A DNA stretch of 64,000 bases from Thermosediminibacter oceani DSM 16646 (GCF_000144645.1 NC_014377.1:2216036-2280035); one strand, 5' to 3'; shown: positions 26,313 to 36,988, counted from the stretch's first letter. Numbers and translations are program-made. The notes: a model not told the origin generated them from the sequence alone.

Positions 26313-27668
26313 CTATTTTCCAAGATAAAGTAGCGGGTTTTTGGGTGTTCCGTTCACCCTCACTTCAAAGTGCAGGTGCGGCCCGGTGGTCCTCCCGGTG
26401 CTGCCGACGGTGCCCAGAACCTCACCTTTTTCAACCCTTTCCCCCACCGATACGGATATGGTGTTCAGATGGGCGTAATAGGTTTCAAAACCTCCGCCGT
26501 GGTTTACTATGACCAGCTTACCGTAGCCGCCGTTCCATCCGGCGAAGGTGACAGTTCCGACGTTGGCAGCTCTCACCGGCGTCCCCGTACCGTTGGCTAT
26601 GTCAAGGCCGGTATGGTACTCGCCCCCTCTTTTACCAAATCGCGAGGAGATACTCCCGGTTACGGGCCAGATAAATCTTCCGCTGCCGCGGTAAGCCACT
26701 TCGGACTTGGTACCTCGAGCCAATATCCTGGCTGCCGGCTCCTTTATTACCTTTACTTCGAGAGGCTTCTCGCTCACCCGGACCCCGTTTTTATAGACAA
26801 GTTCGGCCGAAACCTGCTTTACGCCGTTTTTGCCGGGTTGCTTTACAACCTGCTTCCCTTCCCAGAGCGAGCTATCTTTCACTATCCGGGTCTCATAGGG
26901 TATCGGTTTTTCGAATGTAACCCTTTTTACAACGGTGACGTTCAATAAGGGTTTTGCTTCCTTCAGATAGATCACGTCACCCGGTGAAATGCTATCGGCG
27001 GATTTCAGTTGGGGATTAGCCTCAATCAGTTCGTTGAAGGAAATGCCTTTCTTTTGGGCTATGCTCCAGAGGTTCTCCCCCTGCCCGACGGTATGGGTCC
27101 TGGTCTCAGTAGTCCCGTTTAAAATCAGGTTTTTGGCTTCTTCCAAAGTCATAACCTGCTTTATCTCCAGGTACTTCTCGGCCAATTTAACCCGGTCGGG
27201 CACCTCTACGCGGACCAGTTCTCCCGGAACTTGGCTGATGTAGTGGTCCTTTACGGCCTGCAGGACCGCTTCAGCGGTTTGCTTGTCTTTAACAGCGGCC
27301 ACTGCTTTATCGTTGATTATTATAACAACGGCTTTTACCCTTACCGAAATTAACTCTTGCAGTTTATTTAAAAGCTCCTCTTCGCCGAGCAAATCACCGT
27401 TTTCCGATTTTCCCGGCGCTACTTCTATGTTTTGGACCAGCTGGATTTCGCTACCAAGTTTTTCCCGATAGCTTTCTATAAGCTTTTGCTTTACATTTTC
27501 AACTACCTTTTTATTCTTTACGTTGCCCAGAAATTTGCCATCGATGGTTACCGCATAAACCCTGCCGTTTAATGAGGTGATCAGGATGATTAAGGCCACC
27601 GCAGCAAGGACGCAGGCAACGGCCAGCGGTTTCTTGCCCTTTAACCCTTTCAGGTCCGGTAATTTCAT
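26313..27668 (-). CDS. cell-wall M23 endopeptidase with LysM and G5 domains
   Basis: About 451 residues. One N-terminal membrane segment (around residues 15-33) is followed by a long linker region, a LysM domain (HTVGQGENLWSIAQKKG, around 195-245), a G5 domain (about 250-320) and an M23 peptidase domain (about 340-451). The zinc ligands are visible in YHTGLDIA and GPHLHFEV. The ATG at 27668 follows AAAGGAG at 7 bases. The architecture indicates a peptidoglycan hydrolase anchored at the membrane and bound to wall glycan. It is a plausible member of the WalR regulon, given its location, but no WalR box was identified. Confidence 0.9.
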   Translation of the reverse strand: MKLPDLKGLKGKKPLAVACVLAAVALIILITSLNGRVYAVTIDGKFLGNVKNKKVVENVKQKLIESYREKLGSEIQLVQNIEVAPGKSENGDLLGEEELLNKLQELISVRVKAVVIIINDKAVAAVKDKQTAEAVLQAVKDHYISQVPGELVRVEVPDRVKLAEKYLEIKQVMTLEEAKNLILNGTTETRTHTVGQGENLWSIAQKKGISFNELIEANPQLKSADSISPGDVIYLKEAKPLLNVTVVKRVTFEKPIPYETRIVKDSSLWEGKQVVKQPGKNGVKQVSAELVYKNGVRVSEKPLEVKVIKEPAARILARGTKSEVAYRGSGRFIWPVTGSISSRFGKRGGEYHTGLDIANGTGTPVRAANVGTVTFAGWNGGYGKLVIVNHGGGFETYYAHLNTISVSVGERVEKGEVLGTVGSTGRTTGPHLHFEVRVNGTPKNPLLYLGK

Positions 27669-27999
27669 CCTCCTACTCCTTTCACTGTTTTGTTCCATGG
27701 TCAGCGGAATTTGCTAAAATTTTGTAATAAAGTTGTAACAGAAATGTAATATATTCTATTCTATAAATAATTATTTTTTCCTTCTCCCGCTCTCATTTTT
27801 TTATACAGTATTTTTTACCATAGATAAAAACTAATTCCGTTTAAGATAATAATTCCCAAATTTGCTATAATTATGCTTAATTCTATATTTGAGTTTTTTT
27901 CTTGAAGCAAAACTGCCATCGTTATAATTTATTATTGGGAGCTATATACCAAACTCATGGAATTAGCGAGGTGGTAATAAGCACTTTCGGCGATTAAGA

Positions 28000-28054
28000 T
28001 AAAAAAGCTGCCGAACACTGAAAAAGGTCATCTCACCCACAACAGTCCGGCAGC
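28000..28054 (-). terminator. intrinsic terminator of the M1 peptidase gene
   Basis: GCTGCCG (28007-28013) pairs with CGGCAGC (28048-28054), extended by CAGTG/GACTG pairing, and TTTTTTATC follows on the minus strand. The rest of the 27669-28142 interval is AT-rich and holds no gene that I can see; it should contain the promoter of the LysM-G5-M23 gene. Confidence 0.75.
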
Positions 28055-28142
28055 GAACCTTGTCAGTATAGAACTTGTCTGAAAAAACAACAATATGCTC
28101 CGCCGCTCGCCTTTTAAGGCGCCATCTCCCCTCCGATTAAGC

Positions 28143-29660
28143 TCAGGCAGCGTCACGCTCCTGCAGGCGCCCCGATTTTTTCAGCATATCGTAAATTATA
28201 TTGCTGAAATCGGTGCCCATTACGCGGTTCACGGCTTTCACGAAATCCTCGGTGGTTGCGTTGCCGTAAGCATTCTCCCGCAAATAAAGGCGAAGCACTT
28301 GCCGCAACTTGGTCTTACCCAGGCGGCTCTCCAGCTCTTTTAACATTATTGCCCCCTTCTTATAGACGGTGGCATCGTACTCGCCCCAACCGGCGAACTG
28401 GGGCAGGGACCTGAGTATGGGGCCCGAGTTGTTCCCGAGCTCGAAGAACCGGTAAGGGTATACGATGAAGTCCTGATATACTTCGCCACCCCTTCTCCTT
28501 CCATACACCCCCTCGTAATAAAGCACCGTGGAGTATTCAGTCAAGGCCTCGTCCAGCCAAGGCTCCTTTACCTGATTGTTGCCTACCAGGCCGTACCACC
28601 ACTGATGGGCGGTCTCGTGGGCGACCACGTATTCCAGGAGGGTTTCGTCGTCGAAGAGGTGCCAGTCGATCAGGACCAGATTGGGGTATTCCATACCTCC
28701 GATGTAAAAGTCCGCCGCTACGATGGAGTATTCCTCGTAGGGGTAAGGACCGAAATAATCGTTAAAAAACCGGATGGCCTGCTTGCCGAATTCCAAGGCC
28801 TTTTTCGCCGCTGCTTCATTACTTCCGAAATAGTACGTGGATACCTTTACGCCGTCAACCTTACCGGACAGCACCTTAAATTCGGAACCTGCCATCCAGG
28901 CGAAATCCCTCACCAGATCGGCCCTGAAGGTCCATTTCGTCCGGTCGCCTTCCCGGATTTTTTCTACAAGCCTGCCGCTGGCAGCGATCGTATAGCTGGA
29001 TGGGGCAGTTATGCTTACGGTGTAGACGGCGGTTTCGCTGTAAAAAGGATCCCCGATGGAGTAATAGGGGTCCTTGTTCCAACCGTTTTCATCGTAGACG
29101 CACAGGATGGGGTACCAGTTGCCGAAATTGTAGGTGTTCTTTCCGTGGCCGAAGCGCCCCAGGGAAAAAGGGATCTTTTCTTCAAAATCCATTTCTATTT
29201 TGATTTTCTCCCCGGATTTTAAAGGTTCCGGCAACGTCACCTTTAAAACGGTGCCTTCGGCGCGGTACTCCAATTTCTTACCGCCCGCCCTCACGCCAGT
29301 CACGTTTAAGTACCCTTGCGAAAAACCTTCCGGGTAGGCGTATTTCAATTCTTCCGCCGGGAAGGGCGCGCTTTCGATTGACCTGAAGGCGTTGGGGTAA
29401 AGGTGAAAGTATACTTCGCGAAGCTCGCCGGCGGTGTTATTGTGAAAAACTACAGTTTGCTTGGCCGTGATCATTTCTAGAGCTGGATCGAAAACCACCC
29501 GGATATCGTATTCCGGGCAGGTTTCCCTGACCTCCCGGGCCCGGGCTTCGTAATAGCCTTCGAAGCTTGAGCTCTTTTGGTAGATAATATAAAAGGCGAA
29601 AGCTGCAGCGGCCAAAAGCAGCGCTGCAGTAATCAGCTGTTTCTTTCTGTTCACACCCAT
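28143..29660 (-). CDS. M1-family zinc metallopeptidase
   Basis: 505 residues with an N-terminal membrane anchor (about 8-27) and an extracytoplasmic M1 aminopeptidase-like domain. The zinc motif HETAHQWW with the downstream Glu in DEALTEY is present, and the substrate-binding exopeptidase motif appears as GGMEYPN. The C-terminal helical repeats of large aminopeptidases are missing; a short helical tail (LRQVLRLYLRENAYGN) follows. Monocistronic with its own terminator. Substrate unknown. Confidence 0.88.
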   Translation of the reverse strand: MGVNRKKQLITAALLLAAAAFAFYIIYQKSSSFEGYYEARAREVRETCPEYDIRVVFDPALEMITAKQTVVFHNNTAGELREVYFHLYPNAFRSIESAPFPAEELKYAYPEGFSQGYLNVTGVRAGGKKLEYRAEGTVLKVTLPEPLKSGEKIKIEMDFEEKIPFSLGRFGHGKNTYNFGNWYPILCVYDENGWNKDPYYSIGDPFYSETAVYTVSITAPSSYTIAASGRLVEKIREGDRTKWTFRADLVRDFAWMAGSEFKVLSGKVDGVKVSTYYFGSNEAAAKKALEFGKQAIRFFNDYFGPYPYEEYSIVAADFYIGGMEYPNLVLIDWHLFDDETLLEYVVAHETAHQWWYGLVGNNQVKEPWLDEALTEYSTVLYYEGVYGRRRGGEVYQDFIVYPYRFFELGNNSGPILRSLPQFAGWGEYDATVYKKGAIMLKELESRLGKTKLRQVLRLYLRENAYGNATTEDFVKAVNRVMGTDFSNIIYDMLKKSGRLQERDAA

Positions 29661-29896
29661 CTACCCCGGTCTCATCATGTTTGATACTATAAATTATATT
29701 TGAGACACCAAAGTAATATTCTCCTTCATTTTACCAAAATATTTATTACACTGTAAAATTCTATGTTGTTAACCACGCAAAACCTTTTCTTTAAAGTACG
29801 CTTCTGCGGCCTGATCCCGGGATGAGCAGCATAAACTTTTCTCTGTAAAAAAGCTATTTCGGGGAGCCTTCATCGCTTTCTTCTTGCTGCTTAAGA

Positions 29897-29933
29897 TGTA
29901 CACATATTCACAGGTTTATCCACAGCTGTGTAC
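29897..29933. promoter_or_regulatory. DnaA box within an inverted repeat
   Basis: TTATCCACA (29916-29924) is a perfect DnaA-box consensus. It is flanked by TGTACACA (29897-29904) and its exact inverse TGTGTACA (29926-29933), with a near-box ATATTCACA between. The interval 29661-29982 has no gene. The site could titrate DnaA or be an operator for the decayed downstream genes; a single box does not make an origin. Confidence 0.4.
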
Positions 29934-29982
29934 AAAAAAAACTCTGAAAAAGGGGTATTACTGAACACGATATCTTTAAAAA

Positions 29983-30415
29983 TCATTTCATTCTACTCCA
30001 TAATTTAATTCTTTTAAAACATTCTTCTTTGGGAAGAAACCGTTTCTGTTCCAGCATCAAATTCAGTGATTTTATTTTGTTTTTCACCATTTCATCCATA
30101 ATCCATGGAGTTCCGTGTACACTTATACCTTCTTTTCTGGCTAAAAAACGCAAATTTTTATCTCCTGTAAGTAATGCCACATGTTTATATTTTGCTAAAA
30201 CAAAAACAGATAAATCAGGAACTGATAGTTTATTATTTTGCTGTCTTAACTCATATATCTGTCTAATTTGAAAGCTTGACAGTCCTTCTACATTTAGACC
30301 GTACTTTACTAGATCCATATTATTACGTCTTTTAAATTCATTATAAACTAGTTCGGTCGTTATAAAGGTATATGGACAATTGCGTTTTTTCTGGTGGATA
30401 TGGGTCTCCGGGCTC
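29983..30415 (-). pseudogene. 5'-truncated PIN-domain toxin-like gene
   Basis: The intact-looking C-terminal part (29983-30318) reads as a PIN-domain protein: FITTELVYNEFKR, SVPDLSVFVLAKYKHVALLT and GDKNLRFLARKEGI. The N-terminal 25-30 residues that should carry the first catalytic Asp are missing; upstream the frame enters unrelated sequence (SPETHIHQKKRN). It lies directly after a broken ImmA/IrrE gene. ImmA-type and PIN genes often pair in toxin-antitoxin-like modules, so this looks like a dead module. Confidence 0.6.
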
Positions 30416-31013
30416 TTATTTAAAAAGTTCTGCTGCTAATTTATCTGATATTATGTTTAAGTCTTTAGCTCTATAGATCCAACCTTGCATGCTTAATTCG
30501 TATTTGTGTTTCAATAGATGCAGTTCATAAAGGTTAATTGAATGACGCTTTTTCCCCAACTCTTGAATAACCATCTTTTTCGGAACTAAAAAAGCACCCG
30601 CGAAACGATGGGCAGCTTTTTCTAAATCTATTCTTTCATCTGCACTTTCATCAGCCTCTATTATTAAGTGTCCGTTCGTGGGCTAAATTAAAACGTTGTC
30701 TATCCCCGGGTAAGTCTTTTCTGGTCACCATAATAGGCCACGTTTCTTTTTGTAAAATTATACAACTGTCAAAATCGTCTAATCCTTCAATTAACCCAAC
30801 CTTTATTCCTTTTCCCTCAAGTAACTCAGTTAAATTATTGATAGGACCTGTACCCAGTTCCCACTCATCCCTCAGAGTTTCAGCCAATTTTTCTATGTCG
30901 TCGAGTTTTTTAATTCGCTTAGGTAAGGTTGGTGGAATCCGGCAGCTTGACGAGCATACCTGAGTCCCCGGTACTCTTTTGCCTAACTGCCGGAACTCAG
31001 ATTGACCCTTCAA
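30416..31013 (-). pseudogene. broken ImmA/IrrE-type metallopeptidase gene
   Basis: The frame from 31013 reads LPKRIKKLDDIEKLAETLRD, then RFNLAHE, then shifts at the zinc motif and stops. In the next frame it continues HLIIEADESADERIDLEKAA and on to DKLAAELFK with TAA at 30416. Joining them restores HExxH (RFNLAHE-xx-HLIIE) if two bases have been lost near 30668. The N-terminal HTH domain usual for XRE-ImmA proteins is also missing. So the gene is truncated at the 5' side and frameshifted exactly in its active site. Confidence 0.75.
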
Positions 31014-31018
31014 GCAAA

Positions 31019-31399
31019 CTACGCAAACATATATTCAGTAATAATATCGTACACCTTGAAAAGAAGCTCTGCCATATGTTTATTTTTCATGAATTTCAAT
31101 TCCACTTTATACCCACCCGCTAAATTAAGTTTTATTTCGGCGTCTAAATCAAAGGTGCCAGCCGTTTCGATTGAATACGTAATGATCGATTTATAGGGAA
31201 TTGTGCAGTATTCAATCTTTTTCCCTGTAAGTCCCTGCCTATCAGCGATTAAAATTCTCTTATCGGTAAAAACCGCAACATCCCGGTAGGTTTTTACTGC
31301 GAAAATTGGCTTTTCGTTGTTTATTAACATCTTGTTCAAGTGTTCGGGCACCGGGACTTCTTCATAAAAAAAATACTTGGTGGATAGCACATCGGCCAT
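31019..31399 (-). CDS. bacterial PH-domain protein
   Basis: About 126 residues. The ATG at 31399 follows AAAAGGAGG and is preferred to the longer frame from 31462. The sequence FAVKTYRDVAVFTDKRILIA, followed by YCTIPYKSIITYSIETAG, is typical of bPH_1/YvlB-like pleckstrin-homology domains. Cytoplasmic, with no membrane segment. Function unknown. It lies directly upstream of the decayed ImmA gene on the same strand. Confidence 0.75.
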   Translation of the reverse strand: MADVLSTKYFFYEEVPVPEHLNKMLINNEKPIFAVKTYRDVAVFTDKRILIADRQGLTGKKIEYCTIPYKSIITYSIETAGTFDLDAEIKLNLAGGYKVELKFMKNKHMAELLFKVYDIITEYMFA

Positions 31400-31560
31400 A
31401 AAATTATATCCTCCTTTTGCTTTTCCCTTATTATTCGGCAAAAGGAGGATAAATTCCTGCAACTACCATTAAAGCCCGGTCAATGGCACCAAATTGGCAC
31501 CAAAAAAGGTCCTGGGACCGATACAAATTCCCAGAACCCTTTTTTCTTCAAAAATAAAAA

Positions 31561-31635
31561 TGGAGCGGAAAACGGGATTCGAACCCGCGACCCTCGGCTT
31601 GGGAAGCCGATGCTCTACCACTGAGCTACTTCCGC
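31561..31635 (-). tRNA. tRNA-Gly (anticodon CCC)
   Basis: 75 nt with CCA encoded. Acceptor GCGGAAG/TTTCCGC (one mismatch-tolerant pair), D-loop AGCTCAGTGGTAGAGC, anticodon stem TCGGC/GCCGA with loop TTCCCAA (anticodon CCC) and T-arm GGTTCGAATCC. Third of a Lys-Glu-Gly tRNA cluster. Confidence 0.93.
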
Positions 31636-31697
31636 CCATCATTGCAATTATATTATATATCAAATTTAAAGTCTAAGTCAAGATTCCCAAGAAAAAA

Positions 31698-31772
31698 TGG
31701 TGACCCCGAGGGGAGTCGAACCCCTGTTACCGCCTTGAAAGAGCGGTGTCTTAACCACTTGACCACGGGGCC
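31698..31772 (-). tRNA. tRNA-Glu (anticodon TTC)
   Basis: 75 nt with CCA encoded. Acceptor GGCCCCG/CGGGGTC, anticodon stem CCGCT/GGCGG with loop CTTTCAA (anticodon TTC), T-arm GGTTCGACTCC. Middle gene of the tRNA cluster. Confidence 0.94.
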
Positions 31773-31779
31773 ACAAGGA

Positions 31780-31855
31780 TGGTGAGCCATCCGCGACTCG
31801 AACGCGGGACACCCTGATTAAAAGTCAGGTGCTCTGCCGACTGAGCTAATGGCTC
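31780..31855 (-). tRNA. tRNA-Lys (anticodon TTT)
   Basis: 76 nt with CCA encoded. Acceptor GAGCCAT/ATGGCTC, D-loop AGCTCAGTCGGCAGAGC, anticodon stem CCTGA/TCAGG with loop CTTTTAA (anticodon TTT), T-arm CGTTCGAGTCG. First of the three tRNAs downstream of purA. Confidence 0.95.
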
Positions 31856-31951
31856 ACACAAAATATTCGCTTTTTGCAAAAGCAAACAGCAAGTATTATA
31901 CTACTATAAAACAAAAAATATGTCAACCCCTTATAAATTTCCTTCTACGGT

Positions 31952-33256
<1,305 letters not shown>

Positions 33257-34657
33257 TTATATCCCGGTTCCGTTTAATTTTCTGTTCAGGATTTCCCGGG
33301 CGACGATGACCCCGGAAACGGACGCCTGGGCCAGTCCTCTGGTAACGCCCGCCCCGTCTCCCGCGGCAAAAAGGTTCCTGATCTGGGTTTCCAGGCTCGA
33401 ATTTAAAGCAGGCCTTGCGGAATAGAATTTCACCTCTACGCCGTACAGCAGGGTGTGCTGGGAATAAACGCCCGGTGCCAGTTTATCCATAGCCTGAAGC
33501 ATTTCCAGGATGCTCACCATGTGCCTGTAGGGAAATACCAGGCTGAGATCTCCCGGTGTGGCCTCCTTGAGGGTGGGCACCACCAACCCTCTCTTTATCC
33601 TCTCGGGGGTCGAACGCCTGCCCGAAAGAAGATCTCCCAACCTCTGAACGAGCACGCCGCCTCCCAGCATGTTTGCCAGGGTAGCTATATACTTGCCGTA
33701 GGAGATGGGCTCACGGAAGGGCTGGGTAAAGGTTTTGCTCACGAGCAGGGCAAAATTCGTATTTTCAGTCTTCCGGTCGGCATAACTGTGGCCGTTTACG
33801 GTGATGAGTCCGCTGTTGTTTTCTATAACAACTTCGCCGTAGGGATTCATGCAAAAGGTCCTCACCCTGTCGTCGAAGGACTTGGAGTAGTAGACCAGTT
33901 TTGACTCGTAAACTACATCGGTAAGGGGCTCCATAACCACGGCCGGGACTTCAACCCTCACCCCAATGTCCACGGGGTTGATCATCATGTCAAGTCCCAG
34001 TCGCTGGGCCTCTAGGGCGAACCACTCGGCCCCTTCCCTTCCGGGTACTGCCACTACGTAATCGGCGGTGTATTCCTCTCCGCTTTCGGTGACGACTCCT
34101 TTAACTTTGTCGTCATCGACCTTGATGGTTTTCACCGGCGCGCACGTCTTTATATCCACCTTTCCACCTAAGTAATTCCGCATTTCCCTTAGTATATTCC
34201 AGCACTTTTCGGTGCCCAGGTGCTTAACTTTCGCGGGTATCAGCCTGAGGTCGGCGGTTGCCGCCTTCCGCTGCAGCTGCTTTACCTTTTTTTGGTCGGT
34301 TCCGTGCACCATTTCGGTGGCTCCGAAACTGAGGAACACCTTGTCCACGTAGTTTATCAGTTCGGCCACTTTTTCTTTAGGGATGTATTCATCCAGCCAT
34401 CCACCGAATTCGGTGGTCAGGGTGAGCTTGCCGTCGCTGAAGGCGCCGGCTCCTCCCCACCCGTTTACTATGGAACAGGGATCGCAATTACGGCATTGGA
34501 TCTTTTTTTCTTTGGAGGGGCACAGCCTTGCGTCGATGTCCCTGCCTTTTTCCAGGATCAGTATCTCAAGATCCCTGTCTTTATCAACCAGCTCCAGGGC
34601 GGTAAAAATACCTGCCGGCCCCGCCCCGATTATTATGACGTCGTAATGTTTGGGCAT
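33257..34657 (-). CDS. FAD-dependent oxidoreductase (COG2509-type)
   Basis: 466 residues. N-terminal Rossmann FAD motif IIIGAGPAGIFTALEL, a conserved cysteine cluster CRNCDPCSIVNGWGGAG, and a C-terminal FAD motif FAAGDGAGVTRGLAQA typical of the COG2509 uncharacterised dehydrogenases. Cytoplasmic. The position just before purA is often seen in Clostridia. Substrate unknown. A strong sigma-A-type promoter lies about 90 bases upstream. Confidence 0.88.
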   Translation of the reverse strand: MPKHYDVIIIGAGPAGIFTALELVDKDRDLEILILEKGRDIDARLCPSKEKKIQCRNCDPCSIVNGWGGAGAFSDGKLTLTTEFGGWLDEYIPKEKVAELINYVDKVFLSFGATEMVHGTDQKKVKQLQRKAATADLRLIPAKVKHLGTEKCWNILREMRNYLGGKVDIKTCAPVKTIKVDDDKVKGVVTESGEEYTADYVVAVPGREGAEWFALEAQRLGLDMMINPVDIGVRVEVPAVVMEPLTDVVYESKLVYYSKSFDDRVRTFCMNPYGEVVIENNSGLITVNGHSYADRKTENTNFALLVSKTFTQPFREPISYGKYIATLANMLGGGVLVQRLGDLLSGRRSTPERIKRGLVVPTLKEATPGDLSLVFPYRHMVSILEMLQAMDKLAPGVYSQHTLLYGVEVKFYSARPALNSSLETQIRNLFAAGDGAGVTRGLAQASVSGVIVAREILNRKLNGTGI

Positions 34658-34748
34658 ATTGCCACCACCCTGCCGTTATTAAAGTCACACATTATAAAAT
34701 TATTATTCTCAGCCTTAGGGAATATTAAAGATTTCAACAACCTAAATT

Positions 34749-34777
34749 ATAATAGCAGAGGAAGCCCGTAATGTCAA
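34749..34777 (-). promoter_or_regulatory. sigma-A-type promoter of the FAD protein-purA unit
   Basis: On the minus strand TTGACA (34777-34772) and TATTAT (34754-34749) are spaced by exactly 17 bases, and AT-rich sequence follows. It lies about 90 bases before the FAD-protein start. Confidence 0.75.
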
Positions 34778-34866
34778 ATAAAAAAGCGAATATTTTTTGT
34801 AATAATATTAACTAATATTCGTGATTTCCGCGCCTTATACCCTTATTGCAGTAATATTTTGGGAAT

Positions 34867-34890
34867 AAAAAAGCGCGGCCAGTAAGCCGC
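34867..34890 (-). terminator. intrinsic terminator of the Crp-type regulator gene
   Basis: GCGGC (34875-34879) pairs with GCCGC (34886-34890), loop CAGTAA, followed on the minus strand by GCTTTTTTATT. It lies directly after the regulator stop codon. Confidence 0.75.
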
Positions 34891-34894
34891 ACCA

Positions 34895-35605
34895 TCACTC
34901 TCTTGCACACCTCATCAGCATTTTCTCGTTTATCACTATTATCTTCTGCCTGTCTATATCTATTATACCTTGCTTTTTCATCTGGCCCAGGATCCTGGTC
35001 ACCGTTTCCCGGGAAGTACCCACCAGCGCCGCCAGCTCCTGGCGCGTGACCGGCAGGTCTATCTCGATACCCCGGGATGTCCTCTGCCCGTAATTTATCG
35101 ATATCCTGTGAAGAAGACACGCGGTGCGGTCATAGGTATCCTTCAGGGCCAGGTCTTTTATTTTGTCCTGGGAATCCCGGAGTCTTGAGGCCATGACCTT
35201 TATAATTCTTAAGGCCAGGTCCGGAGTTTGGCCTATCAGTCGCTCAAGGTCCTCGTTTTTTATAAAGGCGACGGTGGTATCCTCCACCGCTTCCGCTGTG
35301 GCGGGATACGGACCTCCCCCCAGAAGCACGGCCTCGGCGAAGACATCACCTTCGCCGAATATGTGCAGTATGTACTCCCTGCCTTCATCGTCGGATTTGT
35401 ATACCTTCACCTTGCCTGATTTTATAAAGTACACCGCCTCACCCGGTTCTCCCTCAAAAAAGATAACGGTGCCCTTTTTATAATGCCTGGTATTTACAAG
35501 ACCCCTTATTTTTGCTAAATCACCGTCGGAGAGGCCGGAAAAAATGTAAACTTTCTTCAACGCTTCTTCTACCCCGGTATCCCTATCGCCGCTTTGTGCG
35601 GGCAC
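34895..35605 (-). CDS. Crp/Fnr-family transcriptional regulator
   Basis: 236 residues. Cyclic-nucleotide-binding-type beta barrel (about 15-135; PGEAVYFIKSGKVKVYKSD), dimerisation helix, and a Crp-type winged helix-turn-helix (VTRQELAALVGTSRETVTRI, near residue 190). There is no N-terminal Fnr cysteine cluster, so an iron-sulfur oxygen sensor is unlikely. The ligand is unknown. It lies between dnaB and the FAD-protein gene on the same strand, with its own terminator. Confidence 0.93.
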   Translation of the reverse strand: MPAQSGDRDTGVEEALKKVYIFSGLSDGDLAKIRGLVNTRHYKKGTVIFFEGEPGEAVYFIKSGKVKVYKSDDEGREYILHIFGEGDVFAEAVLLGGGPYPATAEAVEDTTVAFIKNEDLERLIGQTPDLALRIIKVMASRLRDSQDKIKDLALKDTYDRTACLLHRISINYGQRTSRGIEIDLPVTRQELAALVGTSRETVTRILGQMKKQGIIDIDRQKIIVINEKMLMRCARE

Positions 35606-35632
35606 CGCTAACCCCCCTTCCGAAACCGCCTT

Positions 35633-36988
35633 TTATGCATACTTGGCCGCCTCGCTCTGGCGGTGTTTTTCAATGCTCACGAACTTGGTGTACTGGGAGA
35701 GCCATACCAGCTCTACTTTGCCCGTCGGGCCGTTTCTCTGTTTTGCTATGATGACTTCGGCGATGTTCTTCCTGTCGGTGTCGGGATTGTAGTAATCCTC
35801 GCGGTATAAGAAAGCCACCAGGTCCGAGTCCTGCTCCTGGCTGCCCGATTCTCTAAGGTCGCTGAGCACCGGCCGGTGGTCGGCCCTGACATCCGGAGCT
35901 CTGGAAAGCTGGGACAGCGCCACCACCGGGACGTTGAGCTCCCTTGCCAGAGCTTTTAAGGACCTGGAGATCTCCGAAATCTCCTGCTGCCGGTTTTCCG
36001 ACTGCCCCCTTCCCGCTATGAGCTGCAGGTAGTCGATCACCACGAGCCCCAGTCCCTTTTCAGCTTTGAGCCTTCTCGCCTTGGCTCTGATCTCCAGGCA
36101 GGTGATGCCCGGGGTGTCGTCTATGTAGATAGGGGCTTCCGATAGCGGACCCATAGCCCGGGCTAGTCTTGGCCAGTCGTCCTCTTCAAGCCTTCCGGTG
36201 CGCAGCTTGTGGCTGTCCACGTTGGATTCGGCGCAGAGCATTCTCTGCACCAGCTGCTCTTTGGACATTTCCAGGCTGAAAATGGCCACCGGGATGCGGT
36301 GTCTTATGGCTGCGTTCTGGGCTATGTTCAGAGCAAAGGCGGTCTTGCCCATACTGGGCCTTGCAGCCACAAGTATGAGGTCCGAGGGTTGCAGTCCGGA
36401 AGTCATTGCGTCCAGGTCGGGGAAGCCGGTGGGCACCCCGGTTATTCCTCCCTTTGAATTGTAGAGCTGCTCTATGCGCTCGAAGGTGGCAAGCAGCACG
36501 TCTTTTATATGGTGGAAGTTATCCACCCGGCGCTTTTGAACTATGCCGAATATCCTTCTCTCGGCTTCGTCCAGCAGCTCCTCCACGTCATCCTTCGGCT
36601 CGTAAGCCAGCGACAGTATCTTGGAGGCGGTCTCGATTAGGCGACGCAGCAGGGCCTTTTCCTCGACGATCTTGCAGTACTGGGCTATGTTGGCGGGTGT
36701 AGGTACCACTTCGGTAAGGTTGGTAAGGTATGTGACCCCACCCACTTCTTCCAGCATCTTTCTGCTGCGCAGGGCTTCGGTAACGGTTATAAGGTCGACG
36801 GGGTCCCTGTTCTCGTGGAGCTCGGCAATGATATCGAATATTCTGCGGTGAGCCTCTATATAAAAGTCTTCGCTTTTCAGGCGTTCCAGCGCCACGTAAA
36901 TAGCCTCCCTGGAAAGAAGCATGGAACCCAAAACCGACTGTTCGGCTTCCATGTTATGAGGAGGCACTTTTGGAGGCATCAAATTCAT
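35633..36988 (-). CDS. dnaB: replicative DNA helicase DnaB (DnaC of Bacillus)
   Basis: About 451 residues. N-terminal DnaB domain (PHNMEAEQSVLGSML), linker, and RecA-like core with Walker A ARPSMGKTAFALN (near 208), Walker B VVIDYLQLI and KNRNGPTG-like KQRNGPTGKVELVW at the end. Hexameric fork helicase. ATG 36988 follows AAGGGTG and comes 6 bases after the rplI stop. Intein-free. Confidence 0.97.
   Translation of the reverse strand: MNLMPPKVPPHNMEAEQSVLGSMLLSREAIYVALERLKSEDFYIEAHRRIFDIIAELHENRDPVDLITVTEALRSRKMLEEVGGVTYLTNLTEVVPTPANIAQYCKIVEEKALLRRLIETASKILSLAYEPKDDVEELLDEAERRIFGIVQKRRVDNFHHIKDVLLATFERIEQLYNSKGGITGVPTGFPDLDAMTSGLQPSDLILVAARPSMGKTAFALNIAQNAAIRHRIPVAIFSLEMSKEQLVQRMLCAESNVDSHKLRTGRLEEDDWPRLARAMGPLSEAPIYIDDTPGITCLEIRAKARRLKAEKGLGLVVIDYLQLIAGRGQSENRQQEISEISRSLKALARELNVPVVALSQLSRAPDVRADHRPVLSDLRESGSQEQDSDLVAFLYREDYYNPDTDRKNIAEVIIAKQRNGPTGKVELVWLSQYTKFVSIEKHRQSEAAKYA

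Noticed and set aside
29661..29982. A replication origin at the DnaA box near 29916
   Set aside because: One perfect box without an AT-rich unwinding element or dnaA; gene order places oriC beyond the right end.
35004..35017. GTTTCCCGGGAAGT as another Noc-binding site
   Set aside because: Only 12 of 14 positions match, it lies over conserved helix-turn-helix codons (SRETV) of the Crp-type regulator, and chance is sufficient.
34812..35120. A 102-codon frame in the Crp-type regulator
   Set aside because: It overlaps the regulator in another frame on the same strand and reads a Gly/Arg/Pro-rich shadow.
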